From: an uncultured Chloroflexota bacterium
GTDB taxonomy: Bacteria; Chloroflexota; Chloroflexia; Thermomicrobiales; UBA6265
Length of the DNA: 64,000 bases
Direction of reading: 5' to 3'
NCBI GenBank assembly: GCA_937901745.1
Contig: CALGSZ010000032.1
Location: 1 to 64,000, forward strand
Shown here: piece by piece, positions 7,519 to 16,560 of the stretch
Position numbering within the stretch: position 1 is the stretch's first letter
Layout of the letters: every line of letters starts with the position of its first letter
The notes under the pieces: generated by a model
Databases searched by the model: none
What the model was told of the DNA's origin: nothing
Seen by the model: the letters and a program-made list of their open reading frames with translations, nothing else
Program-made: the position numbers and the translations under genes

Positions 7519-9534
7519 TCAGGACGTGGAAACCGGATCGACCTCGATCATCCGGCGCAGCTCGATAATTTGGTCGCGGAGCAGCGCCGCCTTTTCGAAT
7601 TCCAGATCTCGCGCCGCCGCCTTCATTTGCGACTCGAGATCCTTGATCAGGCGCGCCAGCTCATCCCGCGGCATCTCGGCGATCACGCCCGCCTTGCTCG
7701 GACCGGACGCACGATACTCGGCACTCTCCTCGGCCGCCGCGCGGACGCGGTCGGTCAGATCCTTGACCGCCTTGACGATTCCGCGAGGCTGGATGCCGTG
7801 CTCTTCGTTATACGCGATCTGGATCGCCCGGCGCCGGTAGGTCTCGTCGATCGCGGCCTTCATCGAGCGCGTCATCGTGTCGGCATACATGATGACCTGG
7901 CCGTCAACGTGCCGCGCCGCCCGGCCGATCATCTGGATCAGCGAGCCTTCCGAGCGCAAGTATCCCTCCTTGTCGGCATCGAGAATCGCGACGAGCGAAA
8001 CCTCCGGGAGATCCAGCCCTTCTCTCAGGAGATTGATGCCGACCACGACATCATAGATGCCGAGGCGCAAATCGCGCAGGATCTCAACCCGCTCGATCGT
8101 GTCGATCTCGCTGTGGAGATAGTGGGTGCGAATTCCCATCTCCTTTAGGTAATCGGCGAGATCCTCCGCCATCCGCTTGGTCAGCGTCGTGACCAGCGCG
8201 CGCTCACCACGGGCGACGCGAACGTTGATCTCGTGCAGCAGATCATCGATCTGCCCCTTCGTGGGCCGGACGGAGATCGCCGGATCGATGAGGCCGGTCG
8301 GGCGGATGACCTGCTCGACGATCTTTTCGCTGTGTTCCTGCTCGTACGGCCCCGGCGTCGCCGAGACGAAGATGACCTGATTGATCATCTTCTCGAACTC
8401 GGCGAACGTCAGCGGCCGGTTCTCCCGCGCCGAGGGAAGACGGAACCCGTGCTCGATGAGGACATCCTTGCGGGAACGGTCGCCCGCGTACATTCCCCGC
8501 ACCTGGGGGATTGTGATGTGCGACTCGTCAATGAACATCAGGAAATCGTCCGGGAAGTAGTCGAGCAGCGTCGAGGGCTGCTCACCCGGCTTGCGGCGGG
8601 AGAGATGCATTGAGTAGTTCTCAATCCCTGAGCAGTAGCCCGCTTCCTGCATCATCTCCAGGTCGTAGAGGGTGCGCTGCTTCAGTCGCGCCGCCTCGAC
8701 CACCTTCCCTTGCGACTCCAGCTCCCGCAGCCGCTCCTCCAGCTCCGCCTGGATGTCCTTGATCGCCGCCTGCAGCTTGTCGGCGGTCGTCACGAAGTGC
8801 TTCGCCGGGTAGATGTCGATCTGCGTCCGCTCGACCAGCAGCTCACCGGTCAGCGGGTCGACCTCGACGATCCGATCGACCTCGTCTCCAAAGAACTCGA
8901 TGCGAACCGCGATCTCCTCGTAGGCCGGGAAGATCTCCAGGACATCGCCACGCACACGGAACGTGCCGCGAACGAGCGTCATGTCATTGCGGTCGTACTG
9001 GATGTCGATCAAGTGGCGGACTACCTTGTCCCGCCGGATCGACATGCCCTTGCGGAGGGAGACGAGCGTCTGCTGGTACTCCTCCGGCGAGCCGAGGCCG
9101 TAGATGCAGGAGACCGAGGCGACGATCAGGACATCCCGCCGCGTCAGCAGCGCGCGCGTCGCGGCGTGGCGCAGCTTGTCGATCTCGTCGTTGATGTCCG
9201 CGTCCTTCTCGATGTAGGTGTCGGTGCGCGGGACGTAGGCCTCCGGCTGGTAGTAGTCGTAGTAGGAGACGAAGTATTCGACCGCGTTGTGCGGGAAGAA
9301 CTCCTTGAACTCGGCGTAGAGCTGCGCGGCGAGCGTCTTGTTGTGCGCCAGGACCAGCGTCGGCCGGTTGACCCGCTCGATGATGTTCGCCATCGTGAAG
9401 GTCTTGCCGGAACCGGTCACGCCGAGCAGCGTCTGCATCCGGAGACCATCGTTCAGCCCAGCGACTAGCTCTTCGATCGCTTTCGGCTGATCTCCAGTCG
9501 GCTTGAGGTCAGAGACGATCTTGAAGTCAGGCAT
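7519..9534 (-). CDS. uvrB: Excinuclease ABC subunit B
   Basis: 671 residues from ATG 9534 (MPDFKIVSDLKPTGDQP, the usual UvrB start); a frame running 17 codons further upstream is not conserved. UvrB is the helicase-like damage-verification subunit of nucleotide excision repair. Walker A reads GVTGSGKTFT. The damage-probing beta-hairpin region has YYDYYQPEAYVPRTDTYIEKD. Helicase motifs include DESHITIPQ, VSATPGPYE, LREGLDLPEVSLVAILDADKEG and QMIGRAARH. A C-terminal UVR motif (LIKDLESQMKAAARDLEFEKAALLRDQI, written across residues about 630-660) binds UvrC. CAGGGG precedes the start. uvrA and uvrC are not in the window. Confidence 0.97.
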   Translation of the reverse strand: MPDFKIVSDLKPTGDQPKAIEELVAGLNDGLRMQTLLGVTGSGKTFTMANIIERVNRPTLVLAHNKTLAAQLYAEFKEFFPHNAVEYFVSYYDYYQPEAYVPRTDTYIEKDADINDEIDKLRHAATRALLTRRDVLIVASVSCIYGLGSPEEYQQTLVSLRKGMSIRRDKVVRHLIDIQYDRNDMTLVRGTFRVRGDVLEIFPAYEEIAVRIEFFGDEVDRIVEVDPLTGELLVERTQIDIYPAKHFVTTADKLQAAIKDIQAELEERLRELESQGKVVEAARLKQRTLYDLEMMQEAGYCSGIENYSMHLSRRKPGEQPSTLLDYFPDDFLMFIDESHITIPQVRGMYAGDRSRKDVLIEHGFRLPSARENRPLTFAEFEKMINQVIFVSATPGPYEQEHSEKIVEQVIRPTGLIDPAISVRPTKGQIDDLLHEINVRVARGERALVTTLTKRMAEDLADYLKEMGIRTHYLHSEIDTIERVEILRDLRLGIYDVVVGINLLREGLDLPEVSLVAILDADKEGYLRSEGSLIQMIGRAARHVDGQVIMYADTMTRSMKAAIDETYRRRAIQIAYNEEHGIQPRGIVKAVKDLTDRVRAAAEESAEYRASGPSKAGVIAEMPRDELARLIKDLESQMKAAARDLEFEKAALLRDQIIELRRMIEVDPVSTS

Positions 9535-9768
9535 GGACCCCTGCCAATCGCTTGCAATCAGATCCGGCTCGACAGAGCGGAACACGAACGGCTGCGCGTC
9601 AATGCGTCTTTCCTCGGAATCGGGGCATTGATGGCGGGTGCGCAGCGAACGGCGGCGTGCTCACGGCGATGCCGGACAACAAGAGCCGCCGCGCGCGGGC
9701 GGTTCGGCCACCTGGAAAGTATACCCCGCGAGGGCTTGCGCCGGACTCGGCTGAGCTGGTCAGATCGC

Positions 9769-10230
9769 TCAGGAAATACGATACGGCTCGGCATCTGGAC
9801 CGCCCGGCGCGATGACGTCATCGATGTGACGCACCGCCCAACGCTGCCCCGCGAAGGGTAAGCGCGCCGTCGCCTCGTCCCGCTCGCACCAGGCGTAATC
9901 GGAATACCCCTCGCCGAGGGTGACCCGCTGACCAGTTGGAGCGGGGAAGGCGAAGACCGGCGCTAGGACGAGCGCGTCTCGCTTCTGATCATAGAACTGA
10001 TTGATGTAGTCGGCTGTGAAAGCGTGCGTCACCTCGAGACCCGCGCGCTCGGCCACGATCCGGCGAGCCGCTTCCAGCGCCGTCTCGTTCGGCTCGATGT
10101 GCCCGTCGAAGCTCTGCCAGGTGCCGCCGAGCGCGGCGTCCTCATGCCGGCGCAGCAAGAGGAACTGCGTTCTTCCGTTGAGCCGGCGAAAGACGAATGC
10201 CTCGACGACATCCGCGACGACCGACGGCAT
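9769..10230 (-). CDS. Nudix-fold protein with a degenerate Nudix box
   Basis: 153 residues from ATG 10230 with GGAGG seven bases upstream. Nudix proteins hydrolyse nucleoside diphosphates linked to another group. The Nudix loop begins GHIEPNETALEAARRIVAER, matching the G-x5-E-x7-R spacing. The following acidic residues are partly replaced: Ile stands where the RE Glu should be, and Arg for the second Glu of EE. The preceding GTWQSFDGHIE and FLLLRRHED are typical. The protein may therefore be weakly active or catalytically dead. It stands alone with 234 bases to uvrB. Confidence 0.72.
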   Translation of the reverse strand: MPSVVADVVEAFVFRRLNGRTQFLLLRRHEDAALGGTWQSFDGHIEPNETALEAARRIVAERAGLEVTHAFTADYINQFYDQKRDALVLAPVFAFPAPTGQRVTLGEGYSDYAWCERDEATARLPFAGQRWAVRHIDDVIAPGGPDAEPYRIS

Positions 10231-10873
10231 GACCACCTCCCTGGTGGAGAACACGCGACCCGAGCCGGGCGCTCGCCAACAGGGCCTCCCGGCCGTCCAA
10301 CGCGCTTCGGCAACGGGGAGACCAGACGACGAACCCCGACCCTTTGACAAGCGGTCACCAGTGTACCGCGAGGCACGGGACGGTGGGATTGCAGCACGCC
10401 GCGTTGCCGGAGGCAGGGACGGTTGCGACGGACGCTCGGCTGTCGGCCGGGTAAGGCGCTCTTATCCTCGTCGCGGCCAGTCAAGCCGCCCGCGTTGTCC
10501 GCCGCTACCGCTCACGTCGCGGCGATGGAATGCACGGAATCGATGCCTTTGCCGATGCGCTCACCGTCCTCTTGCCGGATGTCGTGGCACGCTTCGGATC
10601 GTGCCGTGTATCTCGCCGTTGGCGGACGCACTGACTTGAGCCTGACCTTGGTACAGCCGGTGACGTTGTCGGCGAGTCGCCGACCGACGCCGCCAGTCTG
10701 CGCGGTCCACATCGCGGTCGACGATCCGCATCGCCTGGCCGACACGCTCCGCGACCGCGCCTTCAGTCTGGCAGCAGCCGTCTCGTGACCGGCGCCTCTC
10801 AAGCGCAAACCAGCGAGACGGCCCAACTTCACATAACTATCGCCACCGTGCGCGAGTTAGAGGTCTGGCCGCG
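10231..10873. other. 643-base gap, possible VOC-family remnant
   Basis: No intact gene is supported. On the plus strand from ATG 10530 one frame reads MHGIDAFADALTVLLPD and runs into a different frame near 10600 that continues GGRTDLSLTLVQ and later CAVHIAVDDPHRLADTLRD to a stop at 10788. The second part has the rhythm of a vicinal-oxygen-chelate (glyoxalase-like) domain. One frameshift would join the two. The match is weak and made by eye. Confidence 0.22.
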
Positions 10874-11326
10874 CTAGTAATACTGCTCCTCGCGACTTGG
10901 CCGGAGAGGAGGCATCTCGCGATCGTCGTCCTGCCGCGCCGTCTGAACTTGGCCGGACTCAGCCACCGGGTCGCCGCGCAATACGCCGGGCTCATCGCCG
11001 GTGATTTCAACGTCCTCGCGCCGCGACTTCGGACCAAGCACGATCAAATTCGCGATCGCAACGATGATGATCAGCGACAGGCGGAGCCCGAGCGACCAAT
11101 CCGACTCCCAGATCCAGAGGCCTGCCACGAGCGGCAGCAACACCACCCAGACGATCACCTCAGCGGCGAGCGGCAAGTCGCGGATCCACTGCCATATCGA
11201 ATCGAGCGCACCTCGATCGAAGATGAGCGCCGCGGCGAACGCGAGCCATAGCAGCAGAAAGATGCCGAGCATCGGCGTCGGGCCGGCAGGAGGTCTCCGC
11301 GCGGTCGAGCGATTGAGCGTAGCCAT
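10874..11326 (-). CDS. Small membrane protein of unknown function
   Basis: 150 residues from ATG 11326 with an excellent TAGGAGG seven bases upstream. Three hydrophobic segments are clear: MLGIFLLLWLAFAAALIF (about 19-36), AAEVIVWVVLLPLVAGLWIW (about 54-73) and LRLSLIIIVAIANLIVL (about 81-97). A charged tail, probably cytoplasmic, follows with SRREDVEITGDEPG and ends SREEQYY. No family is recognised. It stands alone, with no operon partner. Confidence 0.68.
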   Translation of the reverse strand: MATLNRSTARRPPAGPTPMLGIFLLLWLAFAAALIFDRGALDSIWQWIRDLPLAAEVIVWVVLLPLVAGLWIWESDWSLGLRLSLIIIVAIANLIVLGPKSRREDVEITGDEPGVLRGDPVAESGQVQTARQDDDREMPPLRPSREEQYY

Positions 11327-11681
11327 GACGCAACCTCCTAACTGAGCTGGATCCTTCCATCATGCTCAGGGAGAGCGCGTGCCAAACTCGCTCCTGCGGC
11401 GCTGGAAGCCGTTCCAAATGCGTGTCAAATGACTTTGAGGTCAACCTAGGTGGAATTTGTGCGGCACCTGAGCGCGTGGCGATACAGACAGGCGGGAGAA
11501 GCCCCGAGAACTCCCTCATGGGGGCGAGTTTCCAGCCATAGTCCGCCTTTCGCAATTTGCGGATAACTGTTGTTGCCCGCAATAGACTCAATAGGGCCTG
11601 GACCGCGTACCCGGGCGCGGCACCGAACTTGCTGCAGCGTCAAGCAGCGGCGCGCTCACGCCGCACCAAGGAGGCGTTTAC
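11327..11681. other. 355-base intergenic region between divergent genes
   Basis: This separates the divergent membrane protein (minus) and small acidic protein (plus). It should hold promoters for both. The only near match seen for the plus side is TTGCGG with CAATAG at 17-base spacing, which is weak. No open frame with coding character was found. Confidence 0.4.
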
Positions 11682-11978
11682 ATGGACCAACAGCATAACG
11701 ACGAGATTCGGCTGGCCGATGAGGCCGTCGATGAGATCAAGGCCGACTATCTGCCGGACGAAGAGTTACTCGAGGCGGTCAAGCGCGGTGAGATTTCCGC
11801 CGAGGAAGCCAGCGAGAAGCTGCAGGAGGCAGCGCGCCGGCACGCGGCGGAGCACGGTCCCGATCTTGATACTGATGAGGAAGGACGCGTCACGAGCGGC
11901 GGCTTCGGATCGGGCCAAGGCATGGCGAAGCACAGCTCAGGCGGACGGAAGTCTCGCAAAGGAATCGAAGGAAACTAA
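11682..11978 (+). CDS. Small acidic protein of unknown function
   Basis: 98 residues with a strong AAGGAGG upstream of ATG 11682. The first two thirds are highly charged and helical (LPDEELLEAVKRGEISAEEA, KLQEAARRHAAEHG). The tail turns Gly/Ser-rich with many basic residues (GGFGSGQGMAKHSSGGRKSRK). Charge patterning suggests a soluble helical protein with a flexible, possibly nucleic-acid-binding tail, but that is inference. No family is recognised. It is flanked by an unrelated membrane protein and a HAD hydrolase facing it. Confidence 0.7.
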   Translation: MDQQHNDEIRLADEAVDEIKADYLPDEELLEAVKRGEISAEEASEKLQEAARRHAAEHGPDLDTDEEGRVTSGGFGSGQGMAKHSSGGRKSRKGIEGN

Positions 11979-12094
11979 TCCACGCGGCTGGACTCCACAG
12001 CCATGGTCCAAGTTATGTCGCATAAGCAGAGCGCTATGAGTACCTCGAGCCGACCCGTGCGTTCTGGATCCCCGTCAGCAAGCTCTGGCGGCCG

Positions 12095-12787
12095 TTAGAA
12101 GTGTTCGATGAGGTGGGAGAAGCGCTCGAGGACGAGCAACCGACCCGGCCCGTAACGAAGCTCCTCGTGCTCCAGGCGCCAGGTCGCGGGATGCGGCACA
12201 TAGACCGCGTTCAATCCAGCGGACAGCGCCGGATTGATGTCACTCCGCGGTGAGTTGCCGACCATCCAGGTGCGGGCCGGATGGAACTCGAGCTCGCTCA
12301 CGATCCGCTGATACGCTCCCGTGTCCTTCTCGGCGAGGATCACCGCGTGCCGGAAATAGCCAGCCAGTCCGGAGCGGTCGATCTTCAACCTCTGCTCCTC
12401 CGGATGCCCCTTGGTCACCAGGACGAGATCGTGCCGCTCCACGAGCCGCTCCAGCGTCTCCGGCACACCGGGCAGGACCTCGAAGTCCTGATGCAGGATG
12501 CGCTCCCCGAACTCCATGACCCTGTCGAGTTCGGCTTCAGGGATATGTCGTTCGGCGAGGCGCGCGTAGCACTCCCGCAGGTTCCGCGCAAAGCTCCGCG
12601 CCCCGTACCCGTGCACGCGGACATTCGCTCGCTCGATCTCGTCCAGGACTGCCCGCACCTCGGCCGGGCTCAAGCGCGAGTGATTCAAGAAGGCGATGAA
12701 CTCGTCAATCGCCCGCTCGAAATAGATGTTGTTTTCCCAGAGGGTGTCGTCCGCGTCGATCAGCAGATGCTGCCGTTGTGCCGCCAT
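12095..12787 (-). CDS. HAD-superfamily hydrolase
   Basis: 230 residues. Motif I is LLIDADDTLWENN near the N-terminus, with the nucleophile Asp and the second Asp in DADDT. A helical cap follows (residues about 20-95). Motif II is VLVTKGHPEEQ, motif III Lys is in the AVILAEKDTGAY region, and motif IV is MVGNSPRSDINPA. This is the pattern of phosphoglycolate-phosphatase-like HAD enzymes. The substrate is unknown. Start ATG at 12787. It converges on the small acidic gene and has 298 bases of non-coding DNA upstream, in which no gene is seen. Confidence 0.85.
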   Translation of the reverse strand: MAAQRQHLLIDADDTLWENNIYFERAIDEFIAFLNHSRLSPAEVRAVLDEIERANVRVHGYGARSFARNLRECYARLAERHIPEAELDRVMEFGERILHQDFEVLPGVPETLERLVERHDLVLVTKGHPEEQRLKIDRSGLAGYFRHAVILAEKDTGAYQRIVSELEFHPARTWMVGNSPRSDINPALSAGLNAVYVPHPATWRLEHEELRYGPGRLLVLERFSHLIEHF

Positions 12788-13085
12788 GCTCCACGTACTC
12801 GTCTACGTTCGCTCGCCCGCCGCGCTGGGCTTCCCGAAAATAATGCTGCCCCCGGCGCGTCGCCGCACCATTGGGAATAACTCCCCTACCCCCGCCGTGT
12901 TGGGTTTCATCGTCGGCGATGCGCGGCTTTCGTCGCCACCTGCCGAGCGGACGCACCCAAGCTGTTCAGCGGCACCAGCTTGACACCATCGTCATTGATG
13001 ACTGTCAGGATCGGCGTACGCCCGCCGAATCGTCGGACGCCTGTTTACCATGCCTGGCTTAGAGAGCCGGAGCCAACGACCGTGG

Positions 13086-14030
13086 TCAAGCGATTTTGCC
13101 TTCCGCGACGCTGCTATCGGGCAGCCAACGTGGGAAGCGCTCAGCCAGAAACGCCCGAAACCGCTCGAACGCCGCCTCGTCGTAGCCGGTGTACGGCGGC
13201 AGCAAGCGCAGCGGGAACCGGGGGTCGAGGAGCTTGCAAAAGACCTTGTCGTACGCCCCGTCCATATGGACATTCGGTCCACCGAACCCAAGCAGGGCGT
13301 CAGTCATGAGGTTGAGCTCCCGCGCCAACTCGCCGAGCACGGCGGCATCGTGACGGAGCCCGGCTTCGAAGTAGGCCCGAGCCAACGCTGGGTTGATCGA
13401 AGAGATCGAGACCAGGAAGCCGCAGTCGCCCATCAAGCTGCCGTATGCCCAGCCAGGCTCCGTCACAAAGTGTCGCAGGGAGCCGGCACGGTCGAGCAAC
13501 GCCGCCAGCGTTCGGATGTCGGCTCTGGCGTTCTTCGTCGCCACCAGATTCGGGTGACGGTCGGCAAGAACAGCGTACTCATCCGGCGTCACGAGGCGAC
13601 CGGCCCGTTGCAGGTTGTAGTGAAGAAAGCGCGCTTCGGGGAAGCGGCCACACGTTTCGTCGAAGAAGACCATCAGCTCGCGCTCGGTCAACGGCCCCCA
13701 GCTCGGTAACGAAAGCTGAAAGAGGGTAATCCCCTGAGCGAGGCAACGCTCTATGCGATCGATCACGGTCGAAAGGGAGAGGCTGATGATCCCCACCATC
13801 GGCTCGACCGCGCGGGCCCGGCACTCCCCGGTGAAGATAGCGACAACCTCGTCGAACTGCTGCTCATTGACCGCGTACCCCTCGCCTGCCGTGCCGAAGA
13901 CGTAGAGATCTCGCAGCCCCGCATCAATGAGTCCGCGGATACTCGCGCGAAAGATCGGCTCGTCGACTTCGCCCTTGGCCGTCCAGGGGACACAACACGT
14001 CGCGAGGATCGTCTGCGGAAAACGGCTCAC
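13086..14030 (-). CDS. Dihydrodipicolinate synthase family aldolase
   Basis: 314 residues with the (beta/alpha)8 fold of the DapA/NanA family, which forms a Schiff base with pyruvate or a related keto acid. The loop motif FGTAGEGYAVN replaces the classic GTTGE. The Tyr is in RFLHYNLQRAG and the Schiff-base Lys is in LVATKNARADI. N-terminal TCCVPWTAKGEVDEP fits the first strand. The divergent motif makes a true lysine-pathway DapA unlikely; an aldolase on a sugar acid or hydroxyproline-type substrate is more plausible. No pathway partner is adjacent. GGAGGGG lies upstream of the start at 14030. Confidence 0.85.
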   Translation of the reverse strand: MSRFPQTILATCCVPWTAKGEVDEPIFRASIRGLIDAGLRDLYVFGTAGEGYAVNEQQFDEVVAIFTGECRARAVEPMVGIISLSLSTVIDRIERCLAQGITLFQLSLPSWGPLTERELMVFFDETCGRFPEARFLHYNLQRAGRLVTPDEYAVLADRHPNLVATKNARADIRTLAALLDRAGSLRHFVTEPGWAYGSLMGDCGFLVSISSINPALARAYFEAGLRHDAAVLGELARELNLMTDALLGFGGPNVHMDGAYDKVFCKLLDPRFPLRLLPPYTGYDEAAFERFRAFLAERFPRWLPDSSVAEGKIA

Positions 14031-14511
14031 ATCCCTCCCCTCCGTGTTCTCCGCGACCGGCCGCGCTTCGCGTGACTCGTGCAGCGCGCCGCTCGACTCG
14101 CCTGATCGTCAGCGGTTGACGGCATTATCACGAGTCGCGGCAGTGAACGGACGTGAGGGTTTGTGTCAAATTGAGTAGTAATCCCGAGACGTGAGACGCG
14201 CAGGAATGGACAGGGCACTGGAGACCTCCAGCCCGATGTCCCCCTCATCGGCGGCACATCAATAAGAGGCACGAATACCTGATCTCGCCAACAATGTCGG
14301 GGCAGCGTCGATCTCACACGCGCTAATGCCCTCAAGACTGACTGACATACACGTCTTCAGCCACAGGAGGTTTGTTCGCGCGGCGAAATCGACGCTGTTG
14401 GAGACAAAGCGCTGCCCGCGCCAATCGGCTTGCGCCAAAGGCGGTTATCTGCCGGCGCCGGTACCGCGCTTCGGGAACCCGGCGCCGGCTATTTCCCATT
14501 GACGGTCTGGG
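14031..14511. other. 481-base region with no recognisable gene
   Basis: Both strands were read and no coding-like frame, hairpin terminator or RNA gene was found. On the minus strand a TTGACA occurs near 14168, pointing towards the DapA-like gene, but no convincing -10 follows at the right spacing. The upstream half is ordinary high-GC sequence. Confidence 0.4.
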
Positions 14512-14838
14512 TTATGAGTGCTGCGAGCGTAACGCCGCGCCACGCACCGCCTGGTCGATCGCGCCCCAGGCTGCCCAAAAGGCTGTTTCCGGATCGGCGT
14601 GTTGGACTCCGTCGCCCGGCAAGTTCAGCAACTGCGGCGGCGCGAATTTCGGCGTGACTTCACGAGCGTTCCAGCAGTAGCAGCCCTCTTGCTGCTTGCG
14701 GATCGTGACGTCGAACCGCCGCCGCTGGCAGGAGGCACGCACGGTCATTTCTGCTGGCGCCGCGCTGGTTTCTAGCCCTTTCACCCGGTCGAGCGTCAGC
14801 TCAGCCAGCCAGAGCGCAAACCGATCGCAGCAATCCAC
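14512..14838 (-). CDS. Small cysteine-containing protein of unknown function
   Basis: 108 residues from a GTG at 14838 preceded by GGGAGGGAGG, a strong ribosome-binding site. The sequence opens MDCCDRFALWLAEL and later has RASCQRRRFDVTIRKQQEG and GCYCWNAREVTPKFAPP. Four of its five Cys fall in two close pairs (CC at 3-4 and CYC), which could hold a metal or form disulfides. The C-terminus has a repeated Ala/Trp patch (FWAAWGAIDQAV). No family is recognised. It is divergent from the MBL-Rieske gene, 150 bases away. Confidence 0.55.
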   Translation of the reverse strand: MDCCDRFALWLAELTLDRVKGLETSAAPAEMTVRASCQRRRFDVTIRKQQEGCYCWNAREVTPKFAPPQLLNLPGDGVQHADPETAFWAAWGAIDQAVRGAALRSQHS

Positions 14839-14988
14839 GAACCTCCCTCCCCTGCTTCACCGAGCCCGACGGGAGGGCTCTCTTCTACGGTATAGTGCAA
14901 CTCGCAGCGCGGTGGGATTTGGTCGTTCCCGTACCGGCCCACCCGGCAACGGCATAGTACCACCCTGTAGCACACAGGAGGGTCGAAA

Positions 14989-16560
14989 CTGGACATCACG
15001 TTCGTTGGCCACGCCGGCCTCTTCATCGAGACGCGCCACGGGAGCATCCTTTGCGATCCGTGGTTCAATCCGGCCTACTTCGCTTCGTGGTTTGTCTTCC
15101 CGAGCAATGAAAACATCGACCTCGAGCGAATCAGCAAGCCGACGTACCTCTATCTCTCGCACGTCCACAAGGATCACTACGATCCAGACTTCCTTCGGGA
15201 ATACATTCCGAAGGACACGCCGGTCATCCTGCCCGACCACCCGCTCAACCTGATCGAGCGGGAGCTGCGCTCGTTGGGCTTCACGCGGTTCATCCAAACG
15301 AAGAACAACGAGCCGATCGACCTCGATGGCCTGCGCGTGATGACCGTCGCCACCATCGCCCCGGCTGATGGTCCGCTCGGCGACTCGGCGCTGGCGGTGG
15401 ACGACGGCGAGGTGCGGATCTTCGATCAGAATGACTCGCGCCCAGTCGATCTGGACGCCGCCATCGAGTTTGGTCCGTACGACGTCCACTTCACCCAGTT
15501 CTCCGGCGCGATTTGGTACCCGATGGTGTACCGGTTCCCGGAGCCGATGAAGCAAGCGCTCGGCCGCAAGAAGCGGGAAACGCAAATGGCGCGCGCGCTG
15601 CGCTACGCCCGCCAGATCAACGCGACCTACCTCGTGCCGATGGCCGGTCCGCCCTGTTTCCTGGATGACGATCTGTTCCAGTTCAATGACTTCGGCGACG
15701 ATCCGGCGAACATCTTCCCGGACCAGACCGTCTTCATTGACTACCTGCGCGCCAACGGGGCCGACAATGGCCGGCTGATGATCCCCGGCTCGGTCGCCCA
15801 CATCAGCCCGGGCAAGATGACGATCGAGCATCCGTTCCCGGACGCTGAGGTGCAGGCAATCTTCACCGACAAGCGCTCCTACCTGGAGGAGTACCAGAAG
15901 CGGGCGCGCCCGCTGATCGAGAAGGAGAAGGCGTCCTGGCCACGCGGTCAGGTCGATATCCTCAGCTCGCTCAAGGAGTGGTTCGAGCCGGTCCTCGAGC
16001 TTGCTGACCGCACCGCGGCCGGCATCAACGGCCGCATCCTGCTCGACTGCGGCAACCCGCAGGTCGTGATCGACTTCTGGGAGCGCCAGGTGTACGCCTG
16101 GGAAGGCGATCCGTGTGAGTTCGTCTTCCATGTCGACCCGGCGCTGATCGAGGCGCTGATCGTCGACCACGAGGAAGACTGGGTCAATCGCCTCTTCCTC
16201 TCCTGCCGCTTCGAGGCCGAGCGGAAGGGAGCGTACAACGAGTTCGTTTACTCCTTCTTCAAGTGCCTCTCCGCCGAGCGGATTGAGTACGCGGAGGGGT
16301 ACTACGCCGAGCAGCAGTCGGAGAAGGAGTTCTGGATCTGCGATGGCTACCGGGTCCAGCGGCGCTGCCCGCACCTGAAGGCCGATCTGACGCGCTTCGG
16401 CCAGGTCCAGGACGGCATTTTGACCTGCACCCTGCACGGCTGGCAGTTCGATCTCAAGACAGGTCGCTGCCTGACGACAGAGGGCAAGCGCATCTTCAGC
16501 GAGCGGATCACTCCCGAATCGCTGGATGCCCCGGCCGCCCGAGCGACCGGCGACGATTAG
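14989..16560 (+). CDS. Metallo-beta-lactamase-fold / Rieske [2Fe-2S] fusion protein, CTG start
   Basis: 523 residues. The N-terminal metallo-hydrolase domain starts DITFVGHAGLFIETRHG and contains the metal motif LSHVHKDHYD (His58, His60, Asp62, His63). A C-terminal Rieske domain carries C460-P-H462 and C480-T-L-H483, the CxH...CxxH pattern, 17 residues apart. This layout resembles CMP-N-acetylneuraminate hydroxylase-like and UlaG-like proteins, suggesting an iron-sulfur redox role coupled to a metallohydrolase site, but the substrate is unknown. The frame opens only after TAG 14968-14970. The first internal ATG (the later MGF at about 15274) would delete the metal motif. AGGAGG at 14976-14981 sits 7 bases before CTG 14989, the only initiator in this frame that keeps the domain whole. 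Confidence 0.9.
   Translation: MDITFVGHAGLFIETRHGSILCDPWFNPAYFASWFVFPSNENIDLERISKPTYLYLSHVHKDHYDPDFLREYIPKDTPVILPDHPLNLIERELRSLGFTRFIQTKNNEPIDLDGLRVMTVATIAPADGPLGDSALAVDDGEVRIFDQNDSRPVDLDAAIEFGPYDVHFTQFSGAIWYPMVYRFPEPMKQALGRKKRETQMARALRYARQINATYLVPMAGPPCFLDDDLFQFNDFGDDPANIFPDQTVFIDYLRANGADNGRLMIPGSVAHISPGKMTIEHPFPDAEVQAIFTDKRSYLEEYQKRARPLIEKEKASWPRGQVDILSSLKEWFEPVLELADRTAAGINGRILLDCGNPQVVIDFWERQVYAWEGDPCEFVFHVDPALIEALIVDHEEDWVNRLFLSCRFEAERKGAYNEFVYSFFKCLSAERIEYAEGYYAEQQSEKEFWICDGYRVQRRCPHLKADLTRFGQVQDGILTCTLHGWQFDLKTGRCLTTEGKRIFSERITPESLDAPAARATGDD

Noticed and set aside
10423..10788. 121-residue plus-strand frame as an intact gene
   Set aside because: The first half has no coding character and only the last 55 residues resemble a domain; no ribosome-binding site.
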